From the NCBI GenBank assembly GCA_000469685.2, contig LS997567.1, positions 10,283,190-10,347,189 of the forward strand: 64,000 nt of DNA. Direction: 5' to 3'. The notes below the pieces were generated by a model, which searched no databases, had not been told where the DNA came from, and saw only the letters and a list, made by a program, of their open reading frames with translations. A program made the position numbers and the translations under genes. Positions 1-8,790 of this stretch are shown here, one piece after another (position 1 is the first letter of the stretch; every line of letters starts with the position of its first letter). This DNA is from Haemonchus contortus. Lineage: Eukaryota > Nematoda > Chromadorea > Rhabditida > Trichostrongylidae.

Positions 1-232
1 GCACCACCCTCCCGCCTAGACATCACACACATGGTGTATTTTTAAGAGGGAGGCAGAAGTTGTAAATAAACAAGTCAGAACATGGGAATTTCCTATGAGT
101 GACTTTATTTCAGTTTCCACCATAAAAAACGACTCGCAGCTAGAACTACACCCCGCAAAACTGGCGAACGAGTTGCGCGCGACATTTGTCAACTTTTTAC
201 GACAATTGACTAAGTTGAAATCGAGCACTTCG
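1..232. repeat. older unclassified repeat, left part, split by a LINE
   Basis: About the last 57 bases of this stretch (from about 176) recur, reverse-complemented, at about 12255-12295. There they run straight on into sequence that here lies only beyond the LINE (3375-3585). The stretch is therefore the left half of an older dispersed repeat broken by the insertion at 233-3374. The rest has no recognisable coding content; the short open frames on both strands look like chance. Confidence 0.6.
217..232. repeat. target-site duplication, left copy
   Basis: GAAATCGAGCACTTCG occurs here and again at 3375-3390, exactly bracketing the LINE and its short AAG tail. A 16-bp direct repeat around a LINE is what target-primed reverse transcription leaves. 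The paralogous empty site at 12239-12254 (minus) carries one copy with one difference. Confidence 0.85.
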
Positions 233-367
233 GTGGCGAAGTCCGTTCCTCCAAGGGGTGCCACTGGAAACTGCCCATTCTGTGGGCTAAGCTGACCACG
301 GACATTCGAATGCAGGCGACAGGCCCCGTGACAGGCCGGCCTACGAACACCCCAGTCACATCAAAAA

Positions 368-2635
368 ATGTTAATGTCACTCAAAGAATCTCGATGTAAT
401 GCTACGGCGTCCGCGGGAGCCGACGCGCACTTGCAAGGCCCGGTAAGTGTGAAAAGTATGCGAGGGTCTCCGGTGCAAGGACGGCATCGGGGGGCAACTA
501 GGCTAGTCCAAAAGTCCCGCAACGTATGGAAGACTCGCGTTGCGACGTTAAATGTTGGCACATTAACGGGACGCTCGTATGAGTTAGCAGAAGCTCTAGA
601 GCGTCGAAGAATTGATTTCTGTGCCGTGCAGGAAACGAGGTGGTCCTGCTGCAAGTCCAGGGACATTGGCCACGGCTTCAAAGCCGTTCTCTGTGGTGAA
701 CCCAAAACCACCAACGGAGTTGGCATAATTGTCTCTGAAAGGTTCCGTGATTCGATAGTGGGCGTGGAGCGCTTTGATGATCGCCTAATGAAGATCATTG
801 TGGTCATCGAGTGCCGAAAATACCATTTCTTCTCAGCGTATGCTCCACAGGCTGGATGCTCCGAACAAACCAAGGACAAGTTCTGGGACCTGCTAGATGA
901 AAAAACAGCTGAAGTACCGTTACAAGAAGCAATAGTTGTCGCGGGTGATCTTAATGGTCATGTAGGAGCTACTAAAGACGGTTATAGCTGTCACGGCGGT
1001 TTTGGATATGGGTCACGTAATACTGATGGCGAGCGAATTCTTGAATATGCAGATTCGCATAATCTCGTCATTCTAAACACGAAATTCCGTAAGCGTGACT
1101 CTCATCTCATTACCTTCTATAGCGGTGAAAACAGAACACAAATCGATTTCGTCCTTGTGAGGCACCGCGACCAGGGACTCGTAACACACGCGAAGACAGT
1201 ACCTTATGAAACGGTCGCTACACAACATCGACCGCTGATTTGTACGCTAAAGATCGCCCCGCCGAAACCGAAACTCGCCGAAAGGTGTGGGCCAGCGAGA
1301 ATCAAGTGGTGGCGACTGAAGGAAAAAGGAACAGAATCGGCCGTCGTCTCCCGCATTCTATTACCGGCGGTAACGACTGTCGATGAAACTTGGAAGAGTG
1401 CTGTCGAAGCGATAACCCGGGTTGCACGGTCGGAGCTCGGCATGACCAAGCCTGGACGACGAAAGATTGACAAGCAAACATGGCTGTGGACGGATCATGT
1501 CAGGGATAAAGTACGTGAGAAGAAAAAGCGATACCACTCATTCCTCTCGGAAAAGACAGCCGATAATTGGCAACGCTATCAGATCGCGAAGAGAGAGGCG
1601 AAGAAGGTCGTTGCTTCTGTGAAGGCAGCTCATTTTGCCGAATTGAACGAGAAGCTCGAGTCTCGCGACGGTGAGCGGTATGTTTACCGACTCGCAAAGA
1701 CCCGCCATCGCCAGACCGAGGATATAGAGAGGTTCTTCGGCATAAATGACGAGAATGGTCACCTCCTGACGGACCGCAAGCAAACACTGAAACGATGGCG
1801 AGATTACATCGAAAACATCTCGACAGTCGAATTTGCTCATCCCGCCATCCCTTGCACTCCGCCAGTATACGGTCCTGTCCAGAAGATAACTGTGAGGGAG
1901 ACAATTACGGCTATGAAGAGGATGAAATCAGGCAAAGCAACTGGTCCTGACGACTTAGCAGCGGACCTGTGGAAATCGAAATGCTGGAATCCTGCAGGGT
2001 GGTTGACGGACTTCTTCAACCAGGTCGTCGCAGAGAAGAAGGTGCCTGAAAGCTGGCAACAGAGCACGACGATCCCTATCTGGAAAAAGAAGGGCAGTCT
2101 TGGAGACTGCGCTTGCTATCGTCCAATTCGCCTGCTCTCGCATAGCATGAAAATCTTTGAGCGAATTGTGGACAGTCGTATCCGCGACATCGTCGAGCTG
2201 ACCACCAATCAGTGTGGTTTTGTGTCTGGTTGCAGCACCATTGATGCCATACACGCCACTCGCCTTCTACTAGAAAAGCATCGCGAAAAACGAAGACCGG
2301 TACATCTTGCCTTTCTAGACTTGGAGAAGGCTTTCGACCGCGTTCCGCGTGACATTATATGGTATGCCTTACGACAGCATGGCGTTCCCGAAGAGCTAAT
2401 TGAGTGGGTGCGCATCCTTTACACTAGCCCAAAGAGCCGAGTGCAGACGGCAGCGGGCACATCGACGGATTTTCCCATCTCCGTCGGAGTACACCAGGGC
2501 TCTGCGTTATCCCCACTACTTTTTGTTGTCGTCATGGATGCCATTACAAAAGACCTCCAGAAGCCGGCTCCATGGACGCTTCTTTATGCCGACGATGTGA
2601 TGTTCGCCAGCGAAGACAAAAGCGAGCTCGAGTAA
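368..2635 (+). CDS. RTE endonuclease-reverse transcriptase, N-terminal part up to in-frame stop
   Basis: This frame encodes 755 residues of a LINE replicase, which nicks target DNA and copies its own RNA there. The endonuclease covers about residues 56-290: a TLNVGT motif with Asn62, QETRW with Glu89, GDLNGHVG with Asp194 and Asn196, and a final THR-type motif reading TQHRPL (His287). The usual Asp before that His is Gln, either a family variant or damage. The reverse transcriptase follows at about 510-755, with FLDLEKAFD (Asp651), a VHQGSALSP loop and YADD (Asp742, Asp743). The frame stops at TAA 2633-2635, just after the YADD motif, and resumes in the same frame. The start is the first ATG; conserved sequence begins near residue 56, so the true start could be slightly later. 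Confidence 0.85.
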   Translation: MLMSLKESRCNATASAGADAHLQGPVSVKSMRGSPVQGRHRGATRLVQKSRNVWKTRVATLNVGTLTGRSYELAEALERRRIDFCAVQETRWSCCKSRDIGHGFKAVLCGEPKTTNGVGIIVSERFRDSIVGVERFDDRLMKIIVVIECRKYHFFSAYAPQAGCSEQTKDKFWDLLDEKTAEVPLQEAIVVAGDLNGHVGATKDGYSCHGGFGYGSRNTDGERILEYADSHNLVILNTKFRKRDSHLITFYSGENRTQIDFVLVRHRDQGLVTHAKTVPYETVATQHRPLICTLKIAPPKPKLAERCGPARIKWWRLKEKGTESAVVSRILLPAVTTVDETWKSAVEAITRVARSELGMTKPGRRKIDKQTWLWTDHVRDKVREKKKRYHSFLSEKTADNWQRYQIAKREAKKVVASVKAAHFAELNEKLESRDGERYVYRLAKTRHRQTEDIERFFGINDENGHLLTDRKQTLKRWRDYIENISTVEFAHPAIPCTPPVYGPVQKITVRETITAMKRMKSGKATGPDDLAADLWKSKCWNPAGWLTDFFNQVVAEKKVPESWQQSTTIPIWKKKGSLGDCACYRPIRLLSHSMKIFERIVDSRIRDIVELTTNQCGFVSGCSTIDAIHATRLLLEKHREKRRPVHLAFLDLEKAFDRVPRDIIWYALRQHGVPEELIEWVRILYTSPKSRVQTAAGTSTDFPISVGVHQGSALSPLLFVVVMDAITKDLQKPAPWTLLYADDVMFASEDKSELE

Positions 2636-2638
2636 CAG

Positions 2639-3358
2639 GTGCACACCTGGTCCGACCGTCTGGCTATGTTCGGGCTCAGGTTAAACGTCAAAAAGACTGA
2701 GTACTTGACCACTGATTCGAGCGAGCCAGGTTCTATCAAGATCAATGGCACTGAGCTCACACGGACAACAACCTTCAAGTACCTTGGATCGGCAATTGTG
2801 TCTGACGGCAGCCTGGGTTTTGAAACGAATTCTCGGGTGAATGCTGCGTGGTTGAAGTGGCGCTCAATGACTGGCGTACTCTGCGATAAGAACATCCCTG
2901 AGCGTCTAAAATCGAAAATCTACAGAACCGTCATCCGGCCCGTCGCGATTTACGGCGCCGAGTGCTGGCCTACGACCAAAGAAGTAGAAGCTCGTCTCAG
3001 TGTGATGGAGACCAAGATGCTGCGCTGGACAGCCGGAGTAACACGACTAGACCGCATAAGTAATGACGCCATCAGGGAGCGATTCGGTGTAGCGCCCATT
3101 GTCGATAAAATGCGCGAAGCCCGACTCCGTTGGTATGGCCACGTTCTCCGCGCGGATGAAGACAGTGTTCGTAAGATCGGTCTCAACCTAGACGTGTCCG
3201 GAAAGCGGCATAGAGGGCGCCCAAAGCAGCGATGGCTCGATACGTTGCACGAAGACCTCAAAACGGTTAACATCCACCCCGATCAAGCGTTTAATCGGGA
3301 GAAGTGGCGTCAACATATCAGAAAAGCGGACCCCGCCTACGTGCGGGACAGGCGCTAA
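2639..3358 (+). CDS. RTE reverse transcriptase, thumb and C-terminal part
   Basis: This is the same reading frame continued after the TAA at 2633-2635. It begins with a GTG codon, so it has no start of its own and is the C-terminal 239 residues of the replicase. It holds the post-catalytic RT segment (LRLNVKKTEYL, then FKYLGSAI) and the C-terminal region common to RTE proteins, including YGAECWP, MLRWTAGVTR and the basic GRPKQRWLDTL stretch. It ends six codons after ADPAYV and runs directly into the AAG tail. The fact that this part stays open, and nearly identical in the second copy, shows the stop is recent or tolerated. Confidence 0.8.
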   Translation: MHTWSDRLAMFGLRLNVKKTEYLTTDSSEPGSIKINGTELTRTTTFKYLGSAIVSDGSLGFETNSRVNAAWLKWRSMTGVLCDKNIPERLKSKIYRTVIRPVAIYGAECWPTTKEVEARLSVMETKMLRWTAGVTRLDRISNDAIRERFGVAPIVDKMREARLRWYGHVLRADEDSVRKIGLNLDVSGKRHRGRPKQRWLDTLHEDLKTVNIHPDQAFNREKWRQHIRKADPAYVRDRR

Positions 3359-3374
3359 AGAATAAGAAGAAGAA

Positions 3375-3390
3375 GAAATCGAGCACTTCG
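3375..3390. repeat. target-site duplication, right copy
   Basis: This is the right-hand GAAATCGAGCACTTCG, directly after the AAG tail of the LINE. Sequence from here to about 3585 continues the older repeat split by the insertion; the uninterrupted relative is 12035-12295 (minus). Confidence 0.85.
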
Positions 3391-3590
3391 TTGCGAGACT
3401 AGTAGCAGCTATCTTTCAATGCCGATCAATGCAACCATCCCTCTTGTTTTTCTGCTTCCAACCCTATTCTGCCATGATTCTGATCTGGTGACTGTTCTAT
3501 TCTGCAAGATTCTGTGCCGACGCTAGATTCTGATTCTGAGCAAGATTCTGCTGCTGCTCTATTGGACACCCAACGCTAAACGAGGTTCAA
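3391..3590. repeat. older unclassified repeat, right part
   Basis: This is the right half of the repeat beginning before 233. It includes repeated ATTCTG words and ends near a GGACACCCAACGCT motif. The reverse complement of 12045-12240 matches it closely. No protein coding is seen. Confidence 0.6.
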
Positions 3591-3599
3591 ATTTTATTT

Positions 3600-3884
3600 G
3601 AATACAAGATAAACGATCAGCTCCGGAGCTGAGCGGAAAGAAACATGGAAGCACTCAAGAATATCGAGGGAGTAGTGAAGAGGCAAAGAATATCCGGCTC
3701 TACGCCTACCTTTTTAGACACTGATGTTCTTCCTGCTTTGACGTAGACCTCGGAGACTTAGACTCTTTGAAAGCATGATGACATGTCATCATGCTTTCAA
3801 AGTCGGCGTCGTCCAACGCGTTGGGGAAAGGATGATGCTCGAAATTTCCTATGCCCACAAGTGCAGAAGGGAATGCGGAGTTCC
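3600..3884 (+). pseudogene. degenerate RTE-family LINE, C-terminal region, 5' piece
   Basis: Broken reading frames here match the C-terminal part of a second RTE family also seen at 53250-53870. Both share the order 'DTDVLPALT', 'AVQRVGERMMLEIS', and a charged stretch ending at the codons for R-S-S. The relic is interrupted after 3884 by the Penelope-like element and resumes at 6559. It also contains the perfect 38-bp palindrome at 3765-3802. No functional product is expected. Confidence 0.7.
3765..3802. repeat. perfect 38-bp palindrome
   Basis: Every base from 3765 to 3802 pairs with its mirror about the centre 3783/3784, with no spacer. The right arm is the expected LINE sequence. The related copy near 53440 lacks the left arm, so the palindrome arose by local inverted copying, probably template switching. 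Confidence 0.9.
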
Positions 3885-3936
3885 AATACAACTTTATTTT
3901 ATTGAACAGATCACGAGGTTAGATACCACAACAAGT

Positions 3937-3975
3937 AGGCTGACGTTTCGGCGATTTTCGCCTTCTTCGGAGCCT
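3937..3975 (-). ncRNA. hammerhead-ribozyme-like motif at the PLE 3' end (core mutated)
   Basis: Read on the minus strand: a 5-bp closing stem (AGGCT with AGCCT), then CCGAAGA, a GGCGA/TCGCC hairpin, GAAAC, and a GTC cleavage triplet before the closing strand. This matches the CUGANGA / GAAAC / GUC layout of minimal type-I hammerheads known from Penelope-like elements. In this copy the invariant U of CUGA is C, so self-cleavage is doubtful. The copy at 28115-28149 has the intact core. A paired helix III is almost absent, as in other PLE hammerheads. Confidence 0.6.
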
Positions 3976-4139
3976 AAAAAGGTGGAAACCAATCCATGAT
4001 TTATTCGACCAAATGTCTCACCCCCCACGGGACCTTCAAAACCAATCAAGTCTTCACGTAACTAATAGTTAGATAAAGACCGTCCCTTTCAGATCAGCGG
4101 GGTCAGCCCACCAGGACGACAATAGTAATGAATACCATG

Positions 4140-4560
4140 CTGATCAGAGTTCATGGTTCCGGTTGGAAGGCTAACGTTATATAGGGGGTAAGTTCCCGCG
4201 TTATTGCCACACGTTCTCCCCTGCGGTTCACTTTTGGATGCCTGACCCGAATCCAGAACGCCTCCAGGGTTTTGCGCGCGGCTGTCTGGGTTTCCCGCGT
4301 CGACCTCGACGACGACCTCAAAATCGTCTCTGTTATGAGACTGGAGCCTGTGGCAACCTAAGGCAGTAGGATGGCCGCGACCTCGTCTTTCCCTCCAGAC
4401 GCTCTCTGACACGAACATAAAGCGGTCTGGTCGTTTCCCCTATGCATTCGTCTCCACAGTTTCGACAAATGATCCTATAATCCACACCTGCGATGGCACA
4501 GTCCCCATCACTGCCATTGGGACAGACCACAGTTCTCGGAAGCGCATGTGCGGTCATAGA
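4140..4560 (-). pseudogene. PLE GIY-YIG endonuclease domain, frameshifted
   Basis: From 4557 downward the frame gives a Cys-rich linker (VVCPNGSDGDC), then VDYRIICRNCGDECIGETTRPLYVRVRE written here only in part: the GIY-type Tyr, the two Cys pairs and the CIGET motif where YIGET is usual. The domain then changes frame. In another frame come the TLEAFWIRV segment with the catalytic Glu and an ITRELTP ending. The nuclease normally nicks DNA for target priming; here it is broken by at least one frameshift and is separated from the RT frame by stops between 4872 and 4560. Confidence 0.7.
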
Positions 4561-4871
4561 GACGGTTTCGAACGAGACGATATTTTAGGTTATTGGGGGG
4601 AATATCCACAAGGCCAACAGTGATTTCTAGACCCGATCTCTTCAGACACAATGGAAGCGCTCACTTCATCAGAGATGAAGGGTATCATGAATGGAATTTT
4701 CCCGTTCAGAACACCTCCTCTAGCTCTGCTGGAACCGCCACCTGCCGTGGACCGATGAGAATGCGGGGGGCCTTCGTAGCCGTTGAGCTCAGCGATTTTC
4801 TAGGCCATTTTTACTGACTCTCTCCTTTCATCCTCGCCGGTAGATACATTTATCGCGGTTCGGAACATGCT

Positions 4872-6413
4872 TTAGATCATCGCGCATTCGGTCTGCCGAG
4901 GATGCGCTGACCGCCAGTGGAGAATTATATTTTTGTTGCTGGGCTTCCTATACCACTTTGTAACAAAGTTGCATCCCATAAGCTTCACCTGCACGTTAAG
5001 GAAAGGGAGCCAGCTTTCGGACGGTTTCTCACGGATCAGCTTAATAAGCTCAGATTGCCTATTGATGAGGTCGAAGCACTTGTCCATTTCCTCTTGTGTC
5101 GAGCAGACCACGAAGCAGTCGTCGATGTATCGGCAGTACATCATGGGCAGACGTTCTAAAACGGGTGTTTCTATTTTAGCCATATAAGCAATGGCCAGAC
5201 AAGGCGCCACGCATTGCCCCATGGCTAAACCTCTAGTCTGCGCGAAGTACCTCCCCGACCATTTGAAAACGTTGCAGTTAAGGCACTCTTTGAGAAGCCC
5301 CTTTACTTGCCGTACGGAAAACCCTTTCATGTTTAGAGCGTGGCAGTGCTGGGTGAGAAGCTCTGAGACGGCCTCCATATCAGTAGCATTACTTACGCTG
5401 ATGCACAGAGCTTCCACGTCGAATGATTCCATAACACAGAAGCTATTGGGACGCACCCTTTCGAGGTAACTCAGAAACATCTGAGTGTTGGCGAGGTGCG
5501 ATGGTATAATCTGAAGCAATTGGACCAGAATGGTGTTTAGGAACCAAGCGATCCTATCGGTGGGACCCCCCACGCAGCTGATAATTGGTCTAACCTTGAC
5601 AGAGGAAGGGCGTACTGAGGCCAGATCGTCCGTTGGTGAGAACTTATGGGTCTTGACGATAAGGTAAAGTACGGGGCAGCTTGGTGATTCTAATTTGAGA
5701 CGTTTAATTGTATTTAGGTCGAGGCCCGCCGATTTAGCTACCGTCACCCATTCTCGATTCAACCTTCGGAACTGCGACTGAAACTCTTTCTCCGAGGATG
5801 GTCGGTAGAGGGAGTGATCTTCGAGATGCCGTTCCGTTATTTCGTGATCGAGTTGACGAGGTATCACTACGAACTCCACTCCCTTGTCACTCACGGACAG
5901 CCTTATGGTACGGGATTTGACTAGTTCTTGAAGCTGCCTAATTCCACGAACTTGCTCGCGATAGAGATTGAATGGCAGGTGACGTTTTTGGTACCTACTA
6001 AACACCTTAAACACCTCATCAGCGAAAATCCGAAAGGTGATGTCTGAAGCGGCATCAGGGTCCTGCTGTTTGAAGTAGGTTTGAGTGAAGGGACTATTAA
6101 GTGCGGGTGTTGACAAGTTGGTAGGCGAGCCACTACTGTCTGCCTTTGCCTTATAACGGAGACGATCCTGAAGCTCATGTAAACTGCAAATAACCTTACG
6201 CATGGTGGTGCTGGAGATATGTTGCGAAGGTGAGAAGCTAGAACCCAACTCCAGAACAGACCGCGCGCAGTCAGGCAGGGGGAAGTTTCCCAACACGATT
6301 ACCCTAGACTCGGATCGGCCTGATACTCCCCCAATGTCGTCAGCTGAACCCATGAAAACCTGTTCGGTAACGGTACCACTGAATCTTCCTATTGAGTTAT
6401 GTGATGAACTCAA
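4872..6413 (-). CDS. Penelope-like reverse transcriptase
   Basis: This is an open frame of 513 codons. Recognisable PLE motifs are KTHKFSP (about 255-260), VRPIISCVGGPT (274-285), the first catalytic Asp in ESFDVEAL (Asp332), QTRGLAMGQCVAP (392-404) and CRYIDDCF (Asp431, Asp432). These are followed by WLPFLNVQV and a TKWYRKPSNKN segment leading to the linker. The order matches PLE RTs, which relate to telomerase RT rather than to LINE RT. All three catalytic aspartates are present. The first ATG is used; open sequence upstream is interrupted by stops. The protein would need the downstream GIY-YIG region, which is broken. Confidence 0.8.
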   Translation of the reverse strand: MSSSHNSIGRFSGTVTEQVFMGSADDIGGVSGRSESRVIVLGNFPLPDCARSVLELGSSFSPSQHISSTTMRKVICSLHELQDRLRYKAKADSSGSPTNLSTPALNSPFTQTYFKQQDPDAASDITFRIFADEVFKVFSRYQKRHLPFNLYREQVRGIRQLQELVKSRTIRLSVSDKGVEFVVIPRQLDHEITERHLEDHSLYRPSSEKEFQSQFRRLNREWVTVAKSAGLDLNTIKRLKLESPSCPVLYLIVKTHKFSPTDDLASVRPSSVKVRPIISCVGGPTDRIAWFLNTILVQLLQIIPSHLANTQMFLSYLERVRPNSFCVMESFDVEALCISVSNATDMEAVSELLTQHCHALNMKGFSVRQVKGLLKECLNCNVFKWSGRYFAQTRGLAMGQCVAPCLAIAYMAKIETPVLERLPMMYCRYIDDCFVVCSTQEEMDKCFDLINRQSELIKLIREKPSESWLPFLNVQVKLMGCNFVTKWYRKPSNKNIILHWRSAHPRQTECAMI

Positions 6414-6558
6414 AAGGTTATCGAATTTCCGAATTTCCTCTGCGAAGTGGTTTTAACATTAGATCGAATAGAATCACAAATTGATTTCGTCCCACCCACT
6501 ATTCTCCTCCAGAGGCGATCATCCAAAAGTCGGCCGCAACATGCGAATGCGGAGTTCC

Positions 6559-6890
6559 GAGCTCTGTCAACGAACGAATATCAGGGATGCCATGGCTTAC
6601 GCCAAGAAAACAAAGACACGGTCAGGTGGGCACTTTATGTGATACCGTGAATACCGTAACGACCGACCGACCATGGCAGTCATTGACTGGATACCACGGG
6701 GCGTCAATCGAACATCAAAATGGCCGCCAGAGTGATGGTCAGATTTCTTTAAGGAAGCTCTGAACGGAATGAATGTTTTGCCCGTTCTCCCTCTAGCATG
6801 GACGATCCACTGGACCGCCATGTCTCGTGACAGCGACGAATGAGGCGTTACTGAGAGAAAAGATGCAACTTTTACCGTGTCCCCTCGTTT
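6559..6890 (+). pseudogene. degenerate RTE-family LINE, C-terminal region, 3' piece
   Basis: This continues the relic of 3600-3884 beyond the PLE. In shifting frames it gives the RSSELxQRTxIRDAMAYAK type segment, a K-x-R-W/G-G-H stretch, and a W-(x)-R-D-x-D-E ending typical of the C-terminus of this LINE family. Stops and frameshifts are frequent. The end is not sharp. Confidence 0.6.
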
Positions 6891-7675
6891 TTACATGGAA
6901 CTCCTCATTCGTTCGCGAGTGCAGGGCCATGGTGAAACAAGGTCAAGAAATATGACCGTTTTCTCGGTCAGTTTTTGAGTCAGGCAGAGTTACCAAGAAT
7001 ATCCTGGAGATCCCATTGTTGAAGAAGTCAGCTAATCTGATTAAGGTGCAGAGAAATGTTGAATAGAAGTCCAACGCTGTTAAAAGTTCGAAAGTTCGAC
7101 TTTATAGCAATCTAGTGGGTAATATTTGGAGAATCGTATAAAGCAACGTTTTAACATTTAAATACATAAGAGGCGGCTACGAACGCTATTGCGTGCGCTG
7201 GGGGCTCTGGCCATAAGGGACGGGGCCACATGAGCTTCTGGTTTTCAATATGGACCTCATCATCAGAGCCTCTCTGTAGCGGTCATTATTCTTTTTGGGG
7301 ATGTGAAATGGGATAGAGTCTTGCCATGAAAAGTACTCCGATGTATCCAGATCAAATACCTCTGCAGTCCGTGTATTCGAAGAAGCTCTGTGTAGTTTGA
7401 GCTGTGTGAGTCCATGAACATTAACTTTGAAAGGACAGCTCCTTTTGGTAGTTGAAGGGTTTTACACGACTCTACAGGGTATGCGCCTGAGTGGCCGGGG
7501 TGATTGTAGAATTCATTTCATGAAGTATGAAGTTATTATAGTGCATTTGTTCTTGTGTAGAAGGGACTACTGAACCATGCACACTAACTTAAAAAAATTT
7601 AACCTAATTTTCGAAAGAGTTCAGTGGTATCCTCTAGTTGTACGCCTATATGGTCAGGGTTAGTGTGAAGGAGAA
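6891..7675. other. no recognisable gene
   Basis: There are only short, frequently stopped frames here. I see no splice-site-framed exon, tandem repeat or inverted repeat of note. Confidence 0.4.
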
Positions 7676-8790
7676 ATGTACAAATCTCTGACCTCAGCCC
7701 CGTCCCCATCTTTGCAAACCCCACTTCAGACTTTGGACCACATTACTTTTATCACCTCCAGACACCTATTTCCCGCGCCTTTGAAGAGACTTGATAAATT
7801 TGATGTAAGCCCCGCCCACTCCAGTGCCAACTCCGCCCAGATCTGGGATTTGACCACATTTGTTCTGCTACTCTCACCACTTTTTCCCCGCATCCCAGAA
7901 TGTTTCTGGAAAGAGTCATAAATACTTGGCCCAAGCCTAGCCCACTTGAGTGCCAGCCCCGCCCACTTTCGGGATTTGACCACATTCGTTCTTTTACACT
8001 TTAATATCTTTTTGCCGCATCCCAAAACGTTTCTGAAAAGAGTTATAAGTTTTTGTCTTAGCCCCACCCTCTTTAGTGCCAACTCCACCCACTTTAGTGC
8101 CAGCCCCGCCCACTTTTGGGATTTGACCACATTTGTTCTTTTACACCTTAATGCCTTTTTGCCGCATCCCAGAACGTTTCTGAATAGAGTTATAAATTTT
8201 TGATCTAAGTCTCGCCCACTTCAGTGCCAGCTCCGCCCACTTCTGGGATTTGACCACATTTGATCTTTTACACTTTAATACCTTTTCCCCGCATCCCAGA
8301 GCGTTTCTGAATAGAGTTATAAATTTTTGATCTGAGCCCTGCCCACATTGGTGCCAACCCCGCCCACTTCTGAGATTTGACCACATTTAATCTTTTACAC
8401 CTTAGTACCTTTTTGCCGCATTCTAAAACGTTTCTGAATAGAGTTTTAAATTTTTGATCTAAGCCCCGCCCACTTTAGAGCCAGCCTCGCCCACTTCTGG
8501 GATTTGACCGCTTTTGTTCTTTTACACCTTAGTAATACCTTTTTGCCGCATTCCAAAGCGTTTCTGAATAGAGCTATAAATTTTTGATCTAAGCTCCGCC
8601 CACTTCTGGAACTTGACCACATTTGTTCTTTTGCACCTTACCACATTTTCCCGCATCTCAGAACGTTCCTGAAAAGAGCTATAAATTTTTGATCTAAGCT
8701 CCGCCCACTTCTGGGATTTGACCACATTTGTTCATTTACACCTTAATGCCTTTTTGCTGCATTTTATAACGTTTCCAAGCAAAGTTGCAC
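7676..8790. repeat. minisatellite array, about eight units of 105-149 bp
   Basis: The landmark GATTTGACCACATTTGTTCT recurs near 7846, 7971, 8119, 8247, 8371, 8500, 8609 and 8715, giving unit lengths of about 105-149 bp. Each unit contains a CCGCCCACTT box, a TTTTACACCTTAATACC segment, CCGCATCCCAGAACGTTTCTGA and ATAAATTTTTGATCTAAG. One unit carries an extra partial box. The units resemble the interior repeats of the Helitron-like elements at 11260 and 43882, so the array may lie inside the minus-strand relative ending at 9572. The open frames across it are repeat artefacts. Confidence 0.85.

Larger units (their letters stand above)
233..3374 (+). mobile_element. RTE-type non-LTR retrotransposon, near full length
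   Basis: The element starts at 233, has about 135 bases of leader, one long frame (368-3358, broken by one stop) and almost no 3' UTR. It ends in an AAG-rich tail immediately before the right target duplication at 3375. One ORF with an N-terminal apurinic-type endonuclease followed by a reverse transcriptase, no separate ORF1, and a short simple-repeat tail are typical of the RTE clade. A second copy, 5'-truncated, lies at 21553-22552. Both share an in-frame stop. The element inserted into an older repeat of which an uninterrupted copy lies at 12035-12295. Confidence 0.85.
3885..6544 (-). mobile_element. Penelope-like retroelement (PLE)
   Basis: The element runs on the minus strand: 5' leader near 6544, RT frame 6413-4872, then a degraded GIY-YIG nuclease region 4560-4140, a 3' UTR and a hammerhead-like motif at 3975-3937. 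It ends with an A/T-rich tail at 3885. RT followed by GIY-YIG is the diagnostic Penelope architecture, distinct from LINEs. It inserted in opposite orientation into an older LINE relic. Two fragments of related elements occur at 27425-28190 and 33915-34200. The RT is open but the nuclease is frameshifted, so this copy is probably not autonomous. Confidence 0.85.
3871..6558. repeat. 14-bp target-site duplication flanking the Penelope-like element
   Basis: GAATGCGGAGTTCC is present at 3871-3884 and at 6545-6558. The older LINE relic reads across this motif from one side to the other once the intervening 3885-6544 is ignored. The interval is therefore the inserted element with its target duplication. 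Confidence 0.8.

Noticed and set aside
361..879. 172-codon minus-strand frame
   Set aside because: It is a shadow of the LINE endonuclease on the plus strand.
7726..8725. Several 67-134-codon frames across the minisatellite
   Set aside because: They are repeat translations (KWAELALKWARL-type) with no start or splice context.
7676..8790. CRISPR array
   Set aside because: The units are 105-149 bp without short repeat plus unique spacer organisation, and the genome is eukaryotic.
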